DNA of 64,000 nt, from positions 1-64,000 of the forward strand of contig JAHHGZ010000025.1 in NCBI GenBank assembly GCA_019359595.1, in the 5' to 3' direction. The position numbers were made by a program, and so were the translations under genes. Shown piece by piece: positions 18,557 to 27,492 of the stretch. This stretch comes from Cyanomargarita calcarea GSE-NOS-MK-12-04C. GTDB taxonomy: Bacteria > Cyanobacteriota > Cyanobacteriia > Cyanobacteriales > Nostocaceae. Position 1 is the stretch's first letter, and each line of letters opens with the position of its first letter. The notes under the pieces are model-generated. The model had not been told where the DNA came from, did no database searches, and worked only from the letters and a program-made list of their open reading frames with translations.

Positions 18557-19935
18557 CCATTGGATCGCAACCAATCTTTGATTTCTTGCGCTAACCAAAC
18601 GCATTCAATTGCACTCAATCCTACACCAAAAGAATATCGCTTAGTTCCAGTTTGAATTGTCACCATTTCTTTATCTTCTCCACTTTCTATTTTAAAAGCA
18701 TTTTTGCTACCAATTCGCAGCACACTTTGAAAAACATCTTGAATATCTGTAGTTTTGCCAACTCTTCGGCTGCGGCAAAATTTAAATAGCCAGAATTCAA
18801 CAGCAAAGAAATCTTTGGTAATGACGACACGTTGATGTCCCCAAATGGATAACACTAAGTTATCTATAATCGACCACCAAATTAGAAATAAAGTAAGTAA
18901 AACACCCAATGTTATTAAAGGAGCGTTGAAAAATACGGCTGATAACCCGGACATCAGCATTATTCCTAGAAACAAAAGGAATAGTATCGTCACAGTAGAA
19001 CCGATAACTTCTATCTCAGATTTAGACCGTCTGGGAAGTTTGATTGATAATTCCTTGGCAGATTTACTTATTTGCACAAGGCTGCTGATTGGTTGACGAA
19101 TGCTCCGGAGGATAGCACTGGGTAAACGATTAGCTTTTAACGCTTCTAATGCTTGCGTAGCGCTGCTAAATCGTCGCTCTACAGATGGTTCTGTAATTTG
19201 CTCCAACCAATTTTTGAAACTAGAATTAATATTAGTCTTCTGGCTAAATTGAATCCGCAAGTCTTGTACTGGTAAATCAGCAGGAGCAATACCTGTTAAT
19301 AAATGAATTATACTTGCTCCCAAAGCATATAAATCGGATGCTGGAACTGCCCTACCGCCAAATTGTTCCATCGGTGCATAGCCATAGGTTCCCACTACAG
19401 TAAATGTCGCTCCCTCTTTTGCAGCTTTATCTTGAACTGCACCAAAATCTACCAAATAAATTTGATTATCTTTACCGCAAATTAAATTACTTGGTTTAAT
19501 ATCTCGATGCAATACCGCTGGATTTAATTCATGCAAATCTCTGAGAATCTCTAAGACTTCGATAGCAATTTTTTTGACTTGTTTTTCTGAAAACCTTTTT
19601 CCTTGTGTTAGTTGTTCTTTGAGAGATTCACCTGGTATATATTGTTGCACCAGACCAAACCAAAGCAAGCGGTCATCTATGGAAAAATAATCAATATATT
19701 TGGGAATGCGGGGATAATCTAACTGTTTAAGAATTTGCGCTTCCCGTTCAAAAAGTTTTAAATCATCCCATTGTACAGTACCGCCAAATGCCAGTAGCTT
19801 GACCACAACTAATGCATTTTCACTACCTTCTGTGGCTTCTAAATCTTTTGCCAGCCAAGTTTGACGGGCTGCATTGTTGCTGAGTTGGTGTTGGAGTTGG
19901 TAACGGTTTTGTAATATTTGTTTTGGTTCTAGCAT
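18550..19935 (-). CDS. Serine/threonine protein kinase, membrane-anchored
   Basis: A 461-residue Hanks-type kinase. The domain (about 1-270) has the VAIK-like Lys in LVVVKLLAFGG, the catalytic loop VLHRDIKPSNLI, DFG in YLVDFGAVQD, and the activation segment GTYGYAPMEQFGGRAVPASD; GYAPMEQ is typical of cyanobacterial kinases. No obvious glycine-rich loop is present (LSNNAARQTWLA), so ATP binding may be atypical. Two hydrophobic stretches at about 316-335 and 340-360 precede a cytoplasmic tail of roughly 100 residues resembling a PH-like DUF. The tail-to-tail overlap with a phosphatase gene is suggestive but not proof of a functional pair. Confidence 0.88.
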   Translation of the reverse strand: MLEPKQILQNRYQLQHQLSNNAARQTWLAKDLEATEGSENALVVVKLLAFGGTVQWDDLKLFEREAQILKQLDYPRIPKYIDYFSIDDRLLWFGLVQQYIPGESLKEQLTQGKRFSEKQVKKIAIEVLEILRDLHELNPAVLHRDIKPSNLICGKDNQIYLVDFGAVQDKAAKEGATFTVVGTYGYAPMEQFGGRAVPASDLYALGASIIHLLTGIAPADLPVQDLRIQFSQKTNINSSFKNWLEQITEPSVERRFSSATQALEALKANRLPSAILRSIRQPISSLVQISKSAKELSIKLPRRSKSEIEVIGSTVTILFLLFLGIMLMSGLSAVFFNAPLITLGVLLTLFLIWWSIIDNLVLSIWGHQRVVITKDFFAVEFWLFKFCRSRRVGKTTDIQDVFQSVLRIGSKNAFKIESGEDKEMVTIQTGTKRYSFGVGLSAIECVWLAQEIKDWLRSNGQ

Positions 19936-20055
19936 CTGATAGTTCCATAAAACAACGATTTTGGATTAAAAAATCTTTCTTTGCCGCATTAATTGGGATA
20001 GACCGTAAGATCCCCGACAACTTTCAAAGAAAAGGGGATCTCGTGAGTACTAGGC

Positions 20056-20253
20056 TTACCGCACATGAGTCAGTAAAGCGATCGCCGACCACCATAAAAG
20101 CAAACTCAGAGGTGCCCCAATCAGAACTCCAGCGATCGCCCAACCTCTCTGATGCTCCTTAAAATGTTCTACACTGCGCCAACGTCTACTTTTCCATGCC
20201 AATTCATTGCCTTCGCTAACTTTGATTCTCCACCCTACGGGTTTGCGGAGCAT
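20056..20253 (-). CDS. Small membrane protein, uncertain
   Basis: About 65 codons with a basic N-terminus (WKSRRWRSVEHFKEHQRGW) followed by one hydrophobic helix (AIAGVLIGAPLSLLLWWSAI). The upstream part of the frame runs into a palindromic dispersed repeat (GTAGAGTAGCTACGC near 20256-20275), so the true start may have been overwritten. It could be a real single-pass protein or an eroded one. Confidence 0.4.
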   Translation of the reverse strand: MLRKPVGWRIKVSEGNELAWKSRRWRSVEHFKEHQRGWAIAGVLIGAPLSLLLWWSAIALLTHVR

Positions 20254-20402
20254 TCTCGTAGAGTAGCTACGCAACGCTGCGGACAGAAGTATAGTTGTGT
20301 TTATTCACGCTCACCTACTTACTGTACAAAGGAGAAGCATGGAAGATGCCCGATAGAAGCATTTAAGGTAATTTAAATTCACAACGCTTCAAAGTTTCAT
20401 AT

Positions 20403-21398
20403 CTAACTACGAAAATATTTCTTCTTCAACTTACCAATTATTCTTTGCGTGAATAATTTTGTCGCACGCAATTTACTAAAACTCTTGATATTGGATGGAT
20501 ATTGCTTTTTGCAGTCAAAAAACTCGTTTAATTCCGTCAAAATTACTTGCAACTTGTGAATAATATTTTCAGTCCGATACTCGGAAAAAAAATGTTCGTT
20601 TAAAGTAGGTGATGTCCAATTTTCAACCACTTTCAATATTCGTTGAACATCATATTCTTGAGAATAGCCAGCAATTTTATAGCAATTAAATCCAGGGTCT
20701 AAATAATCAGAAAGTCCACCATTCAGACTGGAGAAAACCTGGCAGCCAGAGGCAAGGGCTTCCATCGGTTGCAAGCCAAAACCTTCACTCACACCTTGTT
20801 GCGCCCAATATTCAGCCGAATCATAAAGATAAATTTTCGCCCGATTAAATAACCCAGGCAAATCTTCTACATAAGAATTCACAACCTTAACTTTACACCG
20901 CTGCTGCAACCCCGGAATCAAATCTTGCAGTAAATATTCCGAAGATTTTCGTGATTGAACTAAAACATCAATATCTCGTTCCAGTTTCAAATCTTGAAAT
21001 TCATCGCTAATTTGATTTGGCAAATAATAAATCAGAGAATTTGGTGACATCTGCCCCCAATATCCCATTGTATTTCGGCTTACAGTGACGATTGGAACAC
21101 TCGCAGGCAGCGTAAAACCGTAACCTGCACTGTGGGCATGATAAATAACATTGTAGGATTTGAGCTTAGTTGCGAGTTTAGCAACATCAAATCCCCAACA
21201 CATCACCAATATCGCATCATCCAAGTTATTCGCAAGTAAATCATCCAGAAAAAGCTTACCCTCCTCCCGTTGACGGTAAGTCACAACATCCGCACTACAA
21301 ATTTGCCGAACCAGATTAAAGGTTTTTAACTCTGCCCAAAGACCACCACAAGCAAATTTGCCATCTGTCCCAGGGAGTAAAAAGTAAAGCTTTCTCAT
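20403..21398 (-). CDS. Glycosyltransferase, GT4/GT1-like
   Basis: A 331-residue protein beginning MRKLYFLLPGTDGKFACGG. A C-terminal GT-B domain has SEGFGLQPMEALASGCQVF, the family motif E-G-F-G-L-x-x-x-E-A-x-A-x-G, followed by SSLNGGLSDYL. Earlier sections read VIYHAHSAGYGFTLPASVPI and VTVSRNTMGYWGQ. It probably transfers a sugar to an exported glycan. It is monocistronic here. Confidence 0.8.
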   Translation of the reverse strand: MRKLYFLLPGTDGKFACGGLWAELKTFNLVRQICSADVVTYRQREEGKLFLDDLLANNLDDAILVMCWGFDVAKLATKLKSYNVIYHAHSAGYGFTLPASVPIVTVSRNTMGYWGQMSPNSLIYYLPNQISDEFQDLKLERDIDVLVQSRKSSEYLLQDLIPGLQQRCKVKVVNSYVEDLPGLFNRAKIYLYDSAEYWAQQGVSEGFGLQPMEALASGCQVFSSLNGGLSDYLDPGFNCYKIAGYSQEYDVQRILKVVENWTSPTLNEHFFSEYRTENIIHKLQVILTELNEFFDCKKQYPSNIKSFSKLRATKLFTQRIIGKLKKKYFRS

Positions 21399-21593
21399 AG
21401 TGATTTTAGATTAGATTTAGAATTTTAGTTCAATCGAAAATTGACGGTGCCCAGAAAGTTTCTAAGACTGCCATACACAGGTTGTAGAGACGTTATACGT
21501 AACGTAAGAACATTAATATCCATAAAATAATAAGATTCTAGGTTACGGGCAGTTTTGCAAGGGAGCTACGACACACATATAAAATTCTTAATT

Positions 21594-21652
21594 CCTAACT
21601 CCCAACTCCGCTCCTCCGCTCCTCCTAACTCCTAACTCCGCTCCTCCTGCCA
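21594..21652. repeat. Short tandem repeats (TAACTCC / CGCTCCTC)
   Basis: Heptamer-type runs such as CCTAACTCCTAACTCCGCTC. The repeat overlaps the last codons of the gene at 21632-22291 and therefore contributes its Glu-Glu-Arg-Ser end. Confidence 0.7.
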
Positions 21653-22291
21653 ACGTATTCTGATAAAATGGGCTTCCCGTCCCCAACTATCACGGGTAAG
21701 AGTGATATTTTCGATCGCTAAGTTAAAAGGAATGGCTGTTGTCACATACCTTTGTGCCAAAGCACCCACGTCAGGCGCAATTTCAGCCGCTGTTGTCGCT
21801 GCTAACCCTAAACCGACAATTTGCTCAATGGGGCGGAATGGTACCAATAGGTGTACGCCCACCGCAAGTCCTGCAGTTAACAGCATTGCCACTGATAAAT
21901 TTGTGCCGCAACGGGGATGTACTGCTAAATCCCATTCTCCATTTGTGAGCCGATGCAGTGCTAGGGTGACTGCACGTCGCAAATCGCTGATATTTACCTT
22001 ACCGTAAAGGTAAAATCCTTGGTCAGTAGACAACCCGCCTAATAGTTCATTATCAATTTGAAAACTAGTGATTCCCTGGGTGGGAGTATTCAGGTTTTTT
22101 GATTCACTCAATACCCATACAGTCGCATGTTCAAGAGCATGAACCTGGCGCAGCATGAGAATTTCTTTCAGCCCCGGAACAAATGATAGCTGCCTAAGTA
22201 AATCGGCATCTAGTGTCGGTTGAGGTGCTGTTAAATCAAAATTAAAAAAGTCAAAAGAAGCAGAGGTATTCATAAGAACACTGCTACCCAA
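21632..22291 (-). CDS. DUF6391-type cyanobacterial membrane protein
   Basis: A 219-residue protein. It has RQVHALEHATVWVLSE, a His-rich helix with a possible metal site, then GGLSTDQGFYLYGKV, LALHRLTNGEWDLAVHPRCG, and hydrophobic segments LSVAMLLTAGLAVGVHLLV and IVGLGLAATTAAEIAPD. It matches what I remember as the cyanobacterial DUF6391 family; the function is unknown. An alternative start lies six codons in (MNTSAS). The C-terminal codons come from a short tandem repeat. Confidence 0.65.
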   Translation of the reverse strand: MGSSVLMNTSASFDFFNFDLTAPQPTLDADLLRQLSFVPGLKEILMLRQVHALEHATVWVLSESKNLNTPTQGITSFQIDNELLGGLSTDQGFYLYGKVNISDLRRAVTLALHRLTNGEWDLAVHPRCGTNLSVAMLLTAGLAVGVHLLVPFRPIEQIVGLGLAATTAAEIAPDVGALAQRYVTTAIPFNLAIENITLTRDSWGREAHFIRIRWQEERS

Positions 22292-22825
22292 GCCAATGGA
22301 GCAATATAGATTTCTTTCAAATGTAACGTTTCAACCTGCGGATTGTTGCTAAATTTATATTTATTGTTGGATATATGCCACAGGACTTACGCAAAAAATG
22401 CCTCATTTGAGGGTAATTGGTGAATTACGCCCTACGTCCAATCAGGATGAAAGAGAAAGTTTTGCGTAAGTCTTATGCCAGTTAAACAGACAAAATTTAC
22501 CGTCCTCACCCTCTTGACGGCATTGGGGACTTCCAAAATCAAAATATCCAATAATTACTGTAGAACAGAGTAGACGTCTGAAGAAAATGGAATAACTTAT
22601 TTTTGGAAGACCCCTAAGAAAGAAAAATCACGCCTTACAACACAGACAAAGAATATACTGCAATGAAGATGACACCGTTACACAACCAATCTGTAGAGTT
22701 TGTTCATTATGAGCCATAAATGCTAGTTGTGTACTTCAGTTCTACCTGAATTTGAGGGGATTGCACTGGAAGTAAGGCGCGAGGAGCAAAGTCAGCAACC
22801 CGTCAAAACAGGGAAGTGCAGTAAA
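22292..22825. other. Intergenic region with inverted repeat
   Basis: No gene is seen. GACTTACGCAAAA (22384-22396) and TTTTGCGTAAGTC (22460-22472) form a perfect 13-base inverted repeat enclosing 63 bases, an 89 bp MITE-like unit. Part of its interior (GATGAAAGAGAAA..TTTTGC) recurs after the fructokinase gene near 24540-24562. Confidence 0.6.
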
Positions 22826-23107
22826 CTAGGGACTTGTAGTATCCTTTTGGGTTGGCTGAGGCAAAACGCAGCAATTTACATCGTTCAAGCAGACTTTGCC
22901 CCACTGCAAAGCCCAACGAACAAGAGCCACTCGGTTACCGGTTCGTGTTTTATCGAGAATATTGCTGATATGGTTATCAACTGTACGTTTGCTAATCTCC
23001 AGTTTACCTGCAATCTCTTGGTTAGTTAAGCCAGTGGCCACTAAATCGATAATTTGCAGTTCTCTGTCTGACAGACTAACGGGGGTCTGAGACTCGCCAC
23101 CAGCCAT
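22826..23107 (-). CDS. pedR: PedR-like small LuxR-type regulator
   Basis: A 93-residue protein that is almost only a GerE/LuxR helix-turn-helix: SLSDRELQIIDLVATGLTNQ, EIAGKLEISKRTVDNHISNI, LDKTRTGNRVALVRWALQWG. Size and content match PedR (Ssl0564) of Synechocystis, a redox-responsive regulator of photosynthesis genes that interacts with thioredoxin through a C-terminal cysteine. Here Cys73, Cys79 and Cys80 follow the HTH, so the redox site appears conserved. It is probably autonomous; upstream is a 400-base spacer. Confidence 0.72.
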   Translation of the reverse strand: MAGGESQTPVSLSDRELQIIDLVATGLTNQEIAGKLEISKRTVDNHISNILDKTRTGNRVALVRWALQWGKVCLNDVNCCVLPQPTQKDTTSP

Positions 23108-23506
23108 GAGCTACTTACTCCTCCAAATGGTATTTGTACTTAATCGCTCTTTCTCATTCTAGAAGATTCTTTAGCTGGTAGGTGTTTCAAGTGTTAGCAG
23201 CAATACGATTATCAATATTTTCTTTATGACTCAAGTTAGCTGCAATACAAGCTAATAGTTTCTAGTATATATTCATACATTTAAATGCAAAAAAGCCGAA
23301 TTTTTTTGGGTAATAAAAATTCGGCAGATGAGTAACAATTGTTGCTTTTTATGCTATTTAATTGTCTAAACGCCTGCGAACAAATAATTATAAATTATTA
23401 TAGATTTCATTGAGGAAATTGGTAATCTAAAATCTGTCTTGAAAAGTTTGGCAGGACGGAAACCGACACCGCCAACTTTCCGCAAAATATAAAACCTAAA
23501 ATTCAA
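23108..23506. other. Intergenic with leader hairpin before the PfkB kinase
   Basis: A hairpin at 23442-23480 pairs AAAGTTTGGC with GCCAACTTTC around a loop containing GGAAAC. It may be a 5' leader structure or a small RNA of the cyanobacterial Yfr2 type, whose loop carries a GGAAAC-like motif. Evidence is weak. Confidence 0.3.
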
Positions 23507-24484
23507 ATGAGTAATCCCCGTGTTTTGTGCCTGGGTGAAGTTTTGTTTGATTGTTTAGCCGATCAACAGGGGCTAAAGTTAGAAGAAGTTCAGTCGTGGA
23601 CACCCTACCCAGGAGGGGCACCAGCTAACGTCGCCTGTGCTTTAGTCAAGTTAGGGGCAAGTGCGGGGTTTATCGGCGCTGTAGGTGAAGATGACCCTGG
23701 AAAAGCGCTCTTAAAGTTGTTGCAAGAAGTTGGTGTGGATACAACTGGAGTCCAACTCCACCCGACAGCACCAACGCGCCAAGTTTATGTGACGCGGGAT
23801 ATGGCAGGCGATCGCACGTTTGCCGGTTTTGGTTCGTATGATACAGCGGAGTTTGCTGATACGCGCCTCAACGCCAATAAATTGCCAGAATCGCTATTTA
23901 ATGCCGCAGATTTTTTGGTTTTAGGGACTTTGGAATTAGCTTATCCCGAAAGTAGCAAGGCTATTTACCGCACCTTGGATTTAGCGGAACAATACGACTT
24001 GAAAATTTTGCTTGATGTCAACTGGCGTCCGGTATTTTGGCAGAATCAAGATATTGCACTACCAATTATTCGAGAATTATTTAAGCGTGTGGATTTTGTC
24101 AAACTGGCAAAAGAAGAAGCTGAATGGCTGTTTGACACAGCAGACGCTGGAGCAATTAAATATCGTCTGGATAGCGTTGAAGGCGTGCTGGTGACAGATG
24201 GCGATCAAGGTTGCGCTTACTGTTTGGGTGAAAGTGAAGGCAAAGTTCCCGCTTTTTCTGTCCCCGTAGTCGATACAACTGGTGCCGGGGATAGTTTTGT
24301 TGCCGGGTTAATCCACCAATTGCTGATTCATGGCATTCACAGTTTAGGTGACACAGAAACCGCGAAACAAATCGTAACCTATGCCAGTGCTGTTGGGGCG
24401 CTGACAACGACTAAACCGGGTGCAATCGCTTCTCAACCTGATTCAGCGGTAGTGGAAGCTTTTTTAAGCAAGCATCAACTTTAA
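23507..24484 (+). CDS. Fructokinase-type PfkB carbohydrate kinase
   Basis: A 325-residue PfkB-family kinase. The N-terminal signature YPGGAPANVACALVKLG and the C-terminal signature VVDTTGAGDSFVAGLIHQL (catalytic Asp in GAGD) are intact. LCLGEVLFDCLAD at the N-terminus and VNWRPVFWQN match fructokinases. It phosphorylates fructose, or a related sugar, at the expense of ATP, probably in sucrose use. Its own 5' leader contains a hairpin. Confidence 0.88.
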   Translation: MSNPRVLCLGEVLFDCLADQQGLKLEEVQSWTPYPGGAPANVACALVKLGASAGFIGAVGEDDPGKALLKLLQEVGVDTTGVQLHPTAPTRQVYVTRDMAGDRTFAGFGSYDTAEFADTRLNANKLPESLFNAADFLVLGTLELAYPESSKAIYRTLDLAEQYDLKILLDVNWRPVFWQNQDIALPIIRELFKRVDFVKLAKEEAEWLFDTADAGAIKYRLDSVEGVLVTDGDQGCAYCLGESEGKVPAFSVPVVDTTGAGDSFVAGLIHQLLIHGIHSLGDTETAKQIVTYASAVGALTTTKPGAIASQPDSAVVEAFLSKHQL

Positions 24485-24707
24485 CCTGTAAATATTCTTC
24501 AATTGGGGGTAATTCATCAATTACCCCTACAGAAAATTGAGATGAAAGAGAAAATTTTGCTCCCATTTTAAATATACACAGAACGTAACGCACGGATTAT
24601 TTAAAATATTAAGCAAAAGTAATATTCACTACCTGCATAAATCCCACTAGTGGCACATATAGGTAAATAGGAGTTCGTCAGATTTACTTAAATAATTGGT
24701 AGTGCAA

Positions 24708-25139
24708 ATGAAAAACATCACAAAATGCCTGTTGGGTTTAGCAATTGTCCCCGCTGGTTTAGTGTTCGCATCCAATCACGCCAACGCTGGGCTTGCCGTA
24801 CGGGAATGGTTCTTTGGCACCTGGGATTGTAATATTGATGGCAGACCAGCCCAAATGCAGTGGCGTGTAGTCGATGACTCGCAAACCACTTGTAATGGTA
24901 ATACTTGCTCAACTACTTCCGGTGTACGTATCGACGGGCGGTTTAGCGATAACGGCAGTCCCTGGGTTTCCCTGGGAAAACGCTTTTCCAACGCCCAAAG
25001 ACAGGAATTGGGTATTCGTTATCTAGGTAAAGAGCAGGATAACTGGTATTTAAAATATAACAGTAAGACTAAAGTCGCGGATGGTTGGACGACATGGCGG
25101 GGTAAACGTTATCCATTGCAATGTCGGAATCCAAGATGA
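24708..25139 (+). CDS. Secreted small protein, DUF6006-like
   Basis: A 143-residue protein from ATG 24708. The signal peptide (MKNITKCLLGLAIVPAGLVF, cleaved after ANA) precedes a compact domain with WFFGTWDCNIDGRPAQMQWR, SGVRIDGRFSDNGSPWVSLG and WYLKYNSKTKVADGWTTWRG. Four Cys in the mature part could form two disulfides. It resembles a cyanobacterial secreted family I recall as DUF6006; the function is unknown. Confidence 0.65.
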   Translation: MKNITKCLLGLAIVPAGLVFASNHANAGLAVREWFFGTWDCNIDGRPAQMQWRVVDDSQTTCNGNTCSTTSGVRIDGRFSDNGSPWVSLGKRFSNAQRQELGIRYLGKEQDNWYLKYNSKTKVADGWTTWRGKRYPLQCRNPR

Positions 25140-25186
25140 TAGTTTTAATGCTTGTAAGTAGGTGGGCATAAATAAACCTAAAATAA

Positions 25187-25287
25187 AATTTTGTTAATAG
25201 GGTGGGCTAGAAGCTCGCCCATTTTATATTTAATTACGCCCACGGACTTAGGATAGGCGGCTCACCTGTCCTACAATTAACAAAATT
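25187..25287. repeat. Inverted-repeat element (MITE-like), 101 bp
   Basis: AATTTTGTTAAT (25187-25198) and ATTAACAAAATT (25276-25287) are perfect 12-base inverted repeats. Inside is a GGGTGGGC...GCTCGCCC hairpin. No ORF. Confidence 0.65.
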
Positions 25288-25367
25288 AAACGTTTTGGGG
25301 TATTTTGGCAGTTTTAGAATTAGTTTACAAGCATCCTCTAAAACACCCTATAACTTAAACAATGCAA

Positions 25368-25694
25368 TTAACTTAAAGCTTTTTGATTAAAAATCGCCAC
25401 TCCGGGTGCATCTAGTGAAAGCATGAAACCTTTTAAAAAAACCTTGCCATCCTTTTCTACTTTTTTAACGCCATGCCAGCCCCTTTGATAACATTCTTGC
25501 AAAAGTTTATCTGTAAATTCATTTTTTGAAATTGGCTTGCTATTTTTTTCAAAACAATATTGAGAATAGGAACCGTAAAGAGTTTCTACATCCAGCCCGG
25601 TAAGATAATTTTTTTCATCTTTTTGTGTTTGTGCTGTGGTGGCAATACTCAAATTTTGCACCCTGTTTTTCTTTGTTCGTTTGCCCTTTGCCAT
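25368..25694 (-). CDS. Small basic protein, unknown
   Basis: A 108-residue protein with a Lys/Arg-rich N-terminus (MAKGKRTKKNRVQN). A possible winged-helix-like section, TLYGSYSQYCFEKNSKPISK then FTDKLLQECYQRGWHGVKK, recalls the C-terminal wing of D5-like phage primases, but this is faint. Its ATG starts one base after the stop of the gluconokinase gene, so the two are co-transcribed. Confidence 0.5.
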   Translation of the reverse strand: MAKGKRTKKNRVQNLSIATTAQTQKDEKNYLTGLDVETLYGSYSQYCFEKNSKPISKNEFTDKLLQECYQRGWHGVKKVEKDGKVFLKGFMLSLDAPGVAIFNQKALS

Positions 25695-25695
25695 C

Positions 25696-26181
25696 TCAAC
25701 CCATCAATTGCTCTAAAATGTTTTTTACAATTATATCTGGCGGTTGACAAATATCTACAGAAATAGCTTCCTCTGGCTCTTGCAAAGCATTAAATTGACT
25801 TTTGAGAAGTTTTTCGGACATATAATGATTTTGGCGCTGTTGCAGGCGTTTTTTTATCTCTTCAAACGAACCTTTGAGATAAACCAATTTAATGCGCTGT
25901 TCATCCAGCATCAAAAACTGACGATAACTTTCTTTCAATGCCGAACACGCTAATACCACATTTTTAGCTTCTTGCAACCACTTTTTTATTGCTTCTTGCA
26001 AAGCTTGCAGCCAAGGCATCCGATCATTATCATTCAGGGGGATATCATGACGCATTTTTTCAATATTTTCTTTTGAGTGAAAATTATCAGCGTCTTGAAA
26101 TTCCCAGTGCAAAGATTCTGCCAAACTATGTCCAATGGTAGTTTTGCCAGAACCTGATACACCCATGAGGAGAATAATCAT
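25696..26181 (-). CDS. gntK: Gluconokinase
   Basis: A 161-residue P-loop kinase of the GntK family: Walker A GVSGSGKTT at residues 7-15, then WEFQDADNFHSKENIEKMRH, PLNDNDRMPWLQAL and VLACSALKESYRQFL. It makes 6-phosphogluconate from gluconate and ATP for the pentose phosphate pathway. The size is standard. A small basic protein gene follows with one base between stop and start. Confidence 0.93.
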   Translation of the reverse strand: MIILLMGVSGSGKTTIGHSLAESLHWEFQDADNFHSKENIEKMRHDIPLNDNDRMPWLQALQEAIKKWLQEAKNVVLACSALKESYRQFLMLDEQRIKLVYLKGSFEEIKKRLQQRQNHYMSEKLLKSQFNALQEPEEAISVDICQPPDIIVKNILEQLMG

Positions 26182-26303
26182 TGATCCTTTATCCTTGGCT
26201 ACTTTTTTTCATGCCAAAATCAGAGTAGCGTTAAATCAGCGAACAGTGAAGACACAAGACTTTTAATTGTTAAATGTATAGCCAGACAAACGATCGCCAA
26301 GTT

Positions 26304-26912
26304 ATGAACTATAAACTCTACGACTCCCCCCCATCAGGGAACTGCTACAAAGTCCGGTTGTTGTTGACGCAGTTGGAAATTCCCTTTGACCGCATCAATG
26401 TTAATATTTTGCAGGGAGCAACTAGAGTTCCAGAATTTTTACAGAAAAATCCCGCTGGAAAAGTACCTGTATTAGAAATTCAACCGGATGTGTACTTATC
26501 AGAATCGGGTGCTATTTTAGCTTATCTGGCGGAGGGTACGGAGTATTTTCCCAGGGACAACCGTCTACTGCAAACACGAGTACTGCAATGGCTGTTCTTT
26601 GAGCAATACAGTCTTTCTCCAAATCTTTCCCGTCCCAGATTTTTCATCTCTGTTGCCAAACAACAAGATAAATTCGCCCATTTGATAGACCATTGGCGTA
26701 ATCTTGGCTACCAAGCTTTGGATGTAATGGAACAGCATTTAGAAAAGTATGCATTTTTTGTCAATGATTCTTACACCATTGCTGATATTGCTCTATATTC
26801 CTATACCCATGTGGCATCAGAAGGGGGTTATGACATGAGCAAGTATCCTGCGATTCAGGCTTGGTGTGACAGGGTTAAGTCGCAGCCTAAGTATATTGGA
26901 ATTAAGGAGTAG
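26304..26912 (+). CDS. Glutathione S-transferase family protein
   Basis: About 202 residues from ATG 26304 (ATG 26274 would add ten residues with no family similarity). The thioredoxin-like N-terminal domain reads YKLYDSPPSGNCYKVRLLL, NPAGKVPVLEIQPDVYLSES and GAILAYLAEG. The helical C-terminal domain contains YTIADIALYSYTHVA. SGNC provides the glutathione-activating Ser/Cys position. It is likely in detoxification; the substrate is unknown. Confidence 0.88.
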   Translation: MNYKLYDSPPSGNCYKVRLLLTQLEIPFDRINVNILQGATRVPEFLQKNPAGKVPVLEIQPDVYLSESGAILAYLAEGTEYFPRDNRLLQTRVLQWLFFEQYSLSPNLSRPRFFISVAKQQDKFAHLIDHWRNLGYQALDVMEQHLEKYAFFVNDSYTIADIALYSYTHVASEGGYDMSKYPAIQAWCDRVKSQPKYIGIKE

Positions 26913-26991
26913 TAATATATTGCACTTTTAAAAGGAATGTCAAAATTATCACTGCTATTACCCTGGGGAATCGATTAACGTCCTTACCCGC

Positions 26992-27040
26992 CAGGGACTA
27001 TAAGTCCCTGTCTAATATCATAAGTCCATTAAAATGGACT
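26992..27040 (+). terminator. Two consecutive hairpins after the GST gene
   Basis: CAGGGACT/AGTCCCTG (26992-27010) and AGTCCATT/AATGGACT (27023-27040) are perfect short stems. No T tract follows, so their use as a terminator is tentative. Confidence 0.4.
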
Positions 27041-27098
27041 AGAAATAATGGTTTGTTTATCGTATTTTTTATAACTTATAAAACTATAAATATGTGTT

Positions 27099-27290
27099 TT
27101 ATACGCTGCCATAATCTTTGCCAAGGTTGAAAGGTGGATCGGCAAATATAACATCAATGCAAGCATCAGGAAGAGCTTTTAAAAAGTTGAGGCAATCTCC
27201 TTGGTAGAGAATGCCGTAATTGCTTTGATAAACCTCAATTAATTTCTGATTAGTGACATTTATTGGTGATATGAGGCGAACAGATGTCAT
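27099..27290 (-). pseudogene. N-terminal fragment of a DNA methyltransferase
   Basis: Sixty-three codons, reading YQGDCLNFLKALPDACIDVI then FADPPFNLGKDYG, the N-terminal part of a beta-class N6/N4 methyltransferase including the catalytic DPPF. The frame ends six residues later, where normal enzymes continue for 200 or more residues, and nothing similar follows downstream. I read it as a truncated remnant. Confidence 0.75.
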
Positions 27291-27492
27291 TGAGGTATTC
27301 TCTGCTTTACTAACACTAATGTAAAATATTAGAGAGTCTGTTAATATATGTCAATAGAGTCTGCTGTCGAAGCTGTAGTACATGGTTGACTACAAATTGA
27401 GTGTCTAATATTCAGATAAAATAAATGCTCCCTTGGGATGAGAGCATTGGCTATATGAAACCTACTATTTGAATTGGTATCGCAACTGTTAA

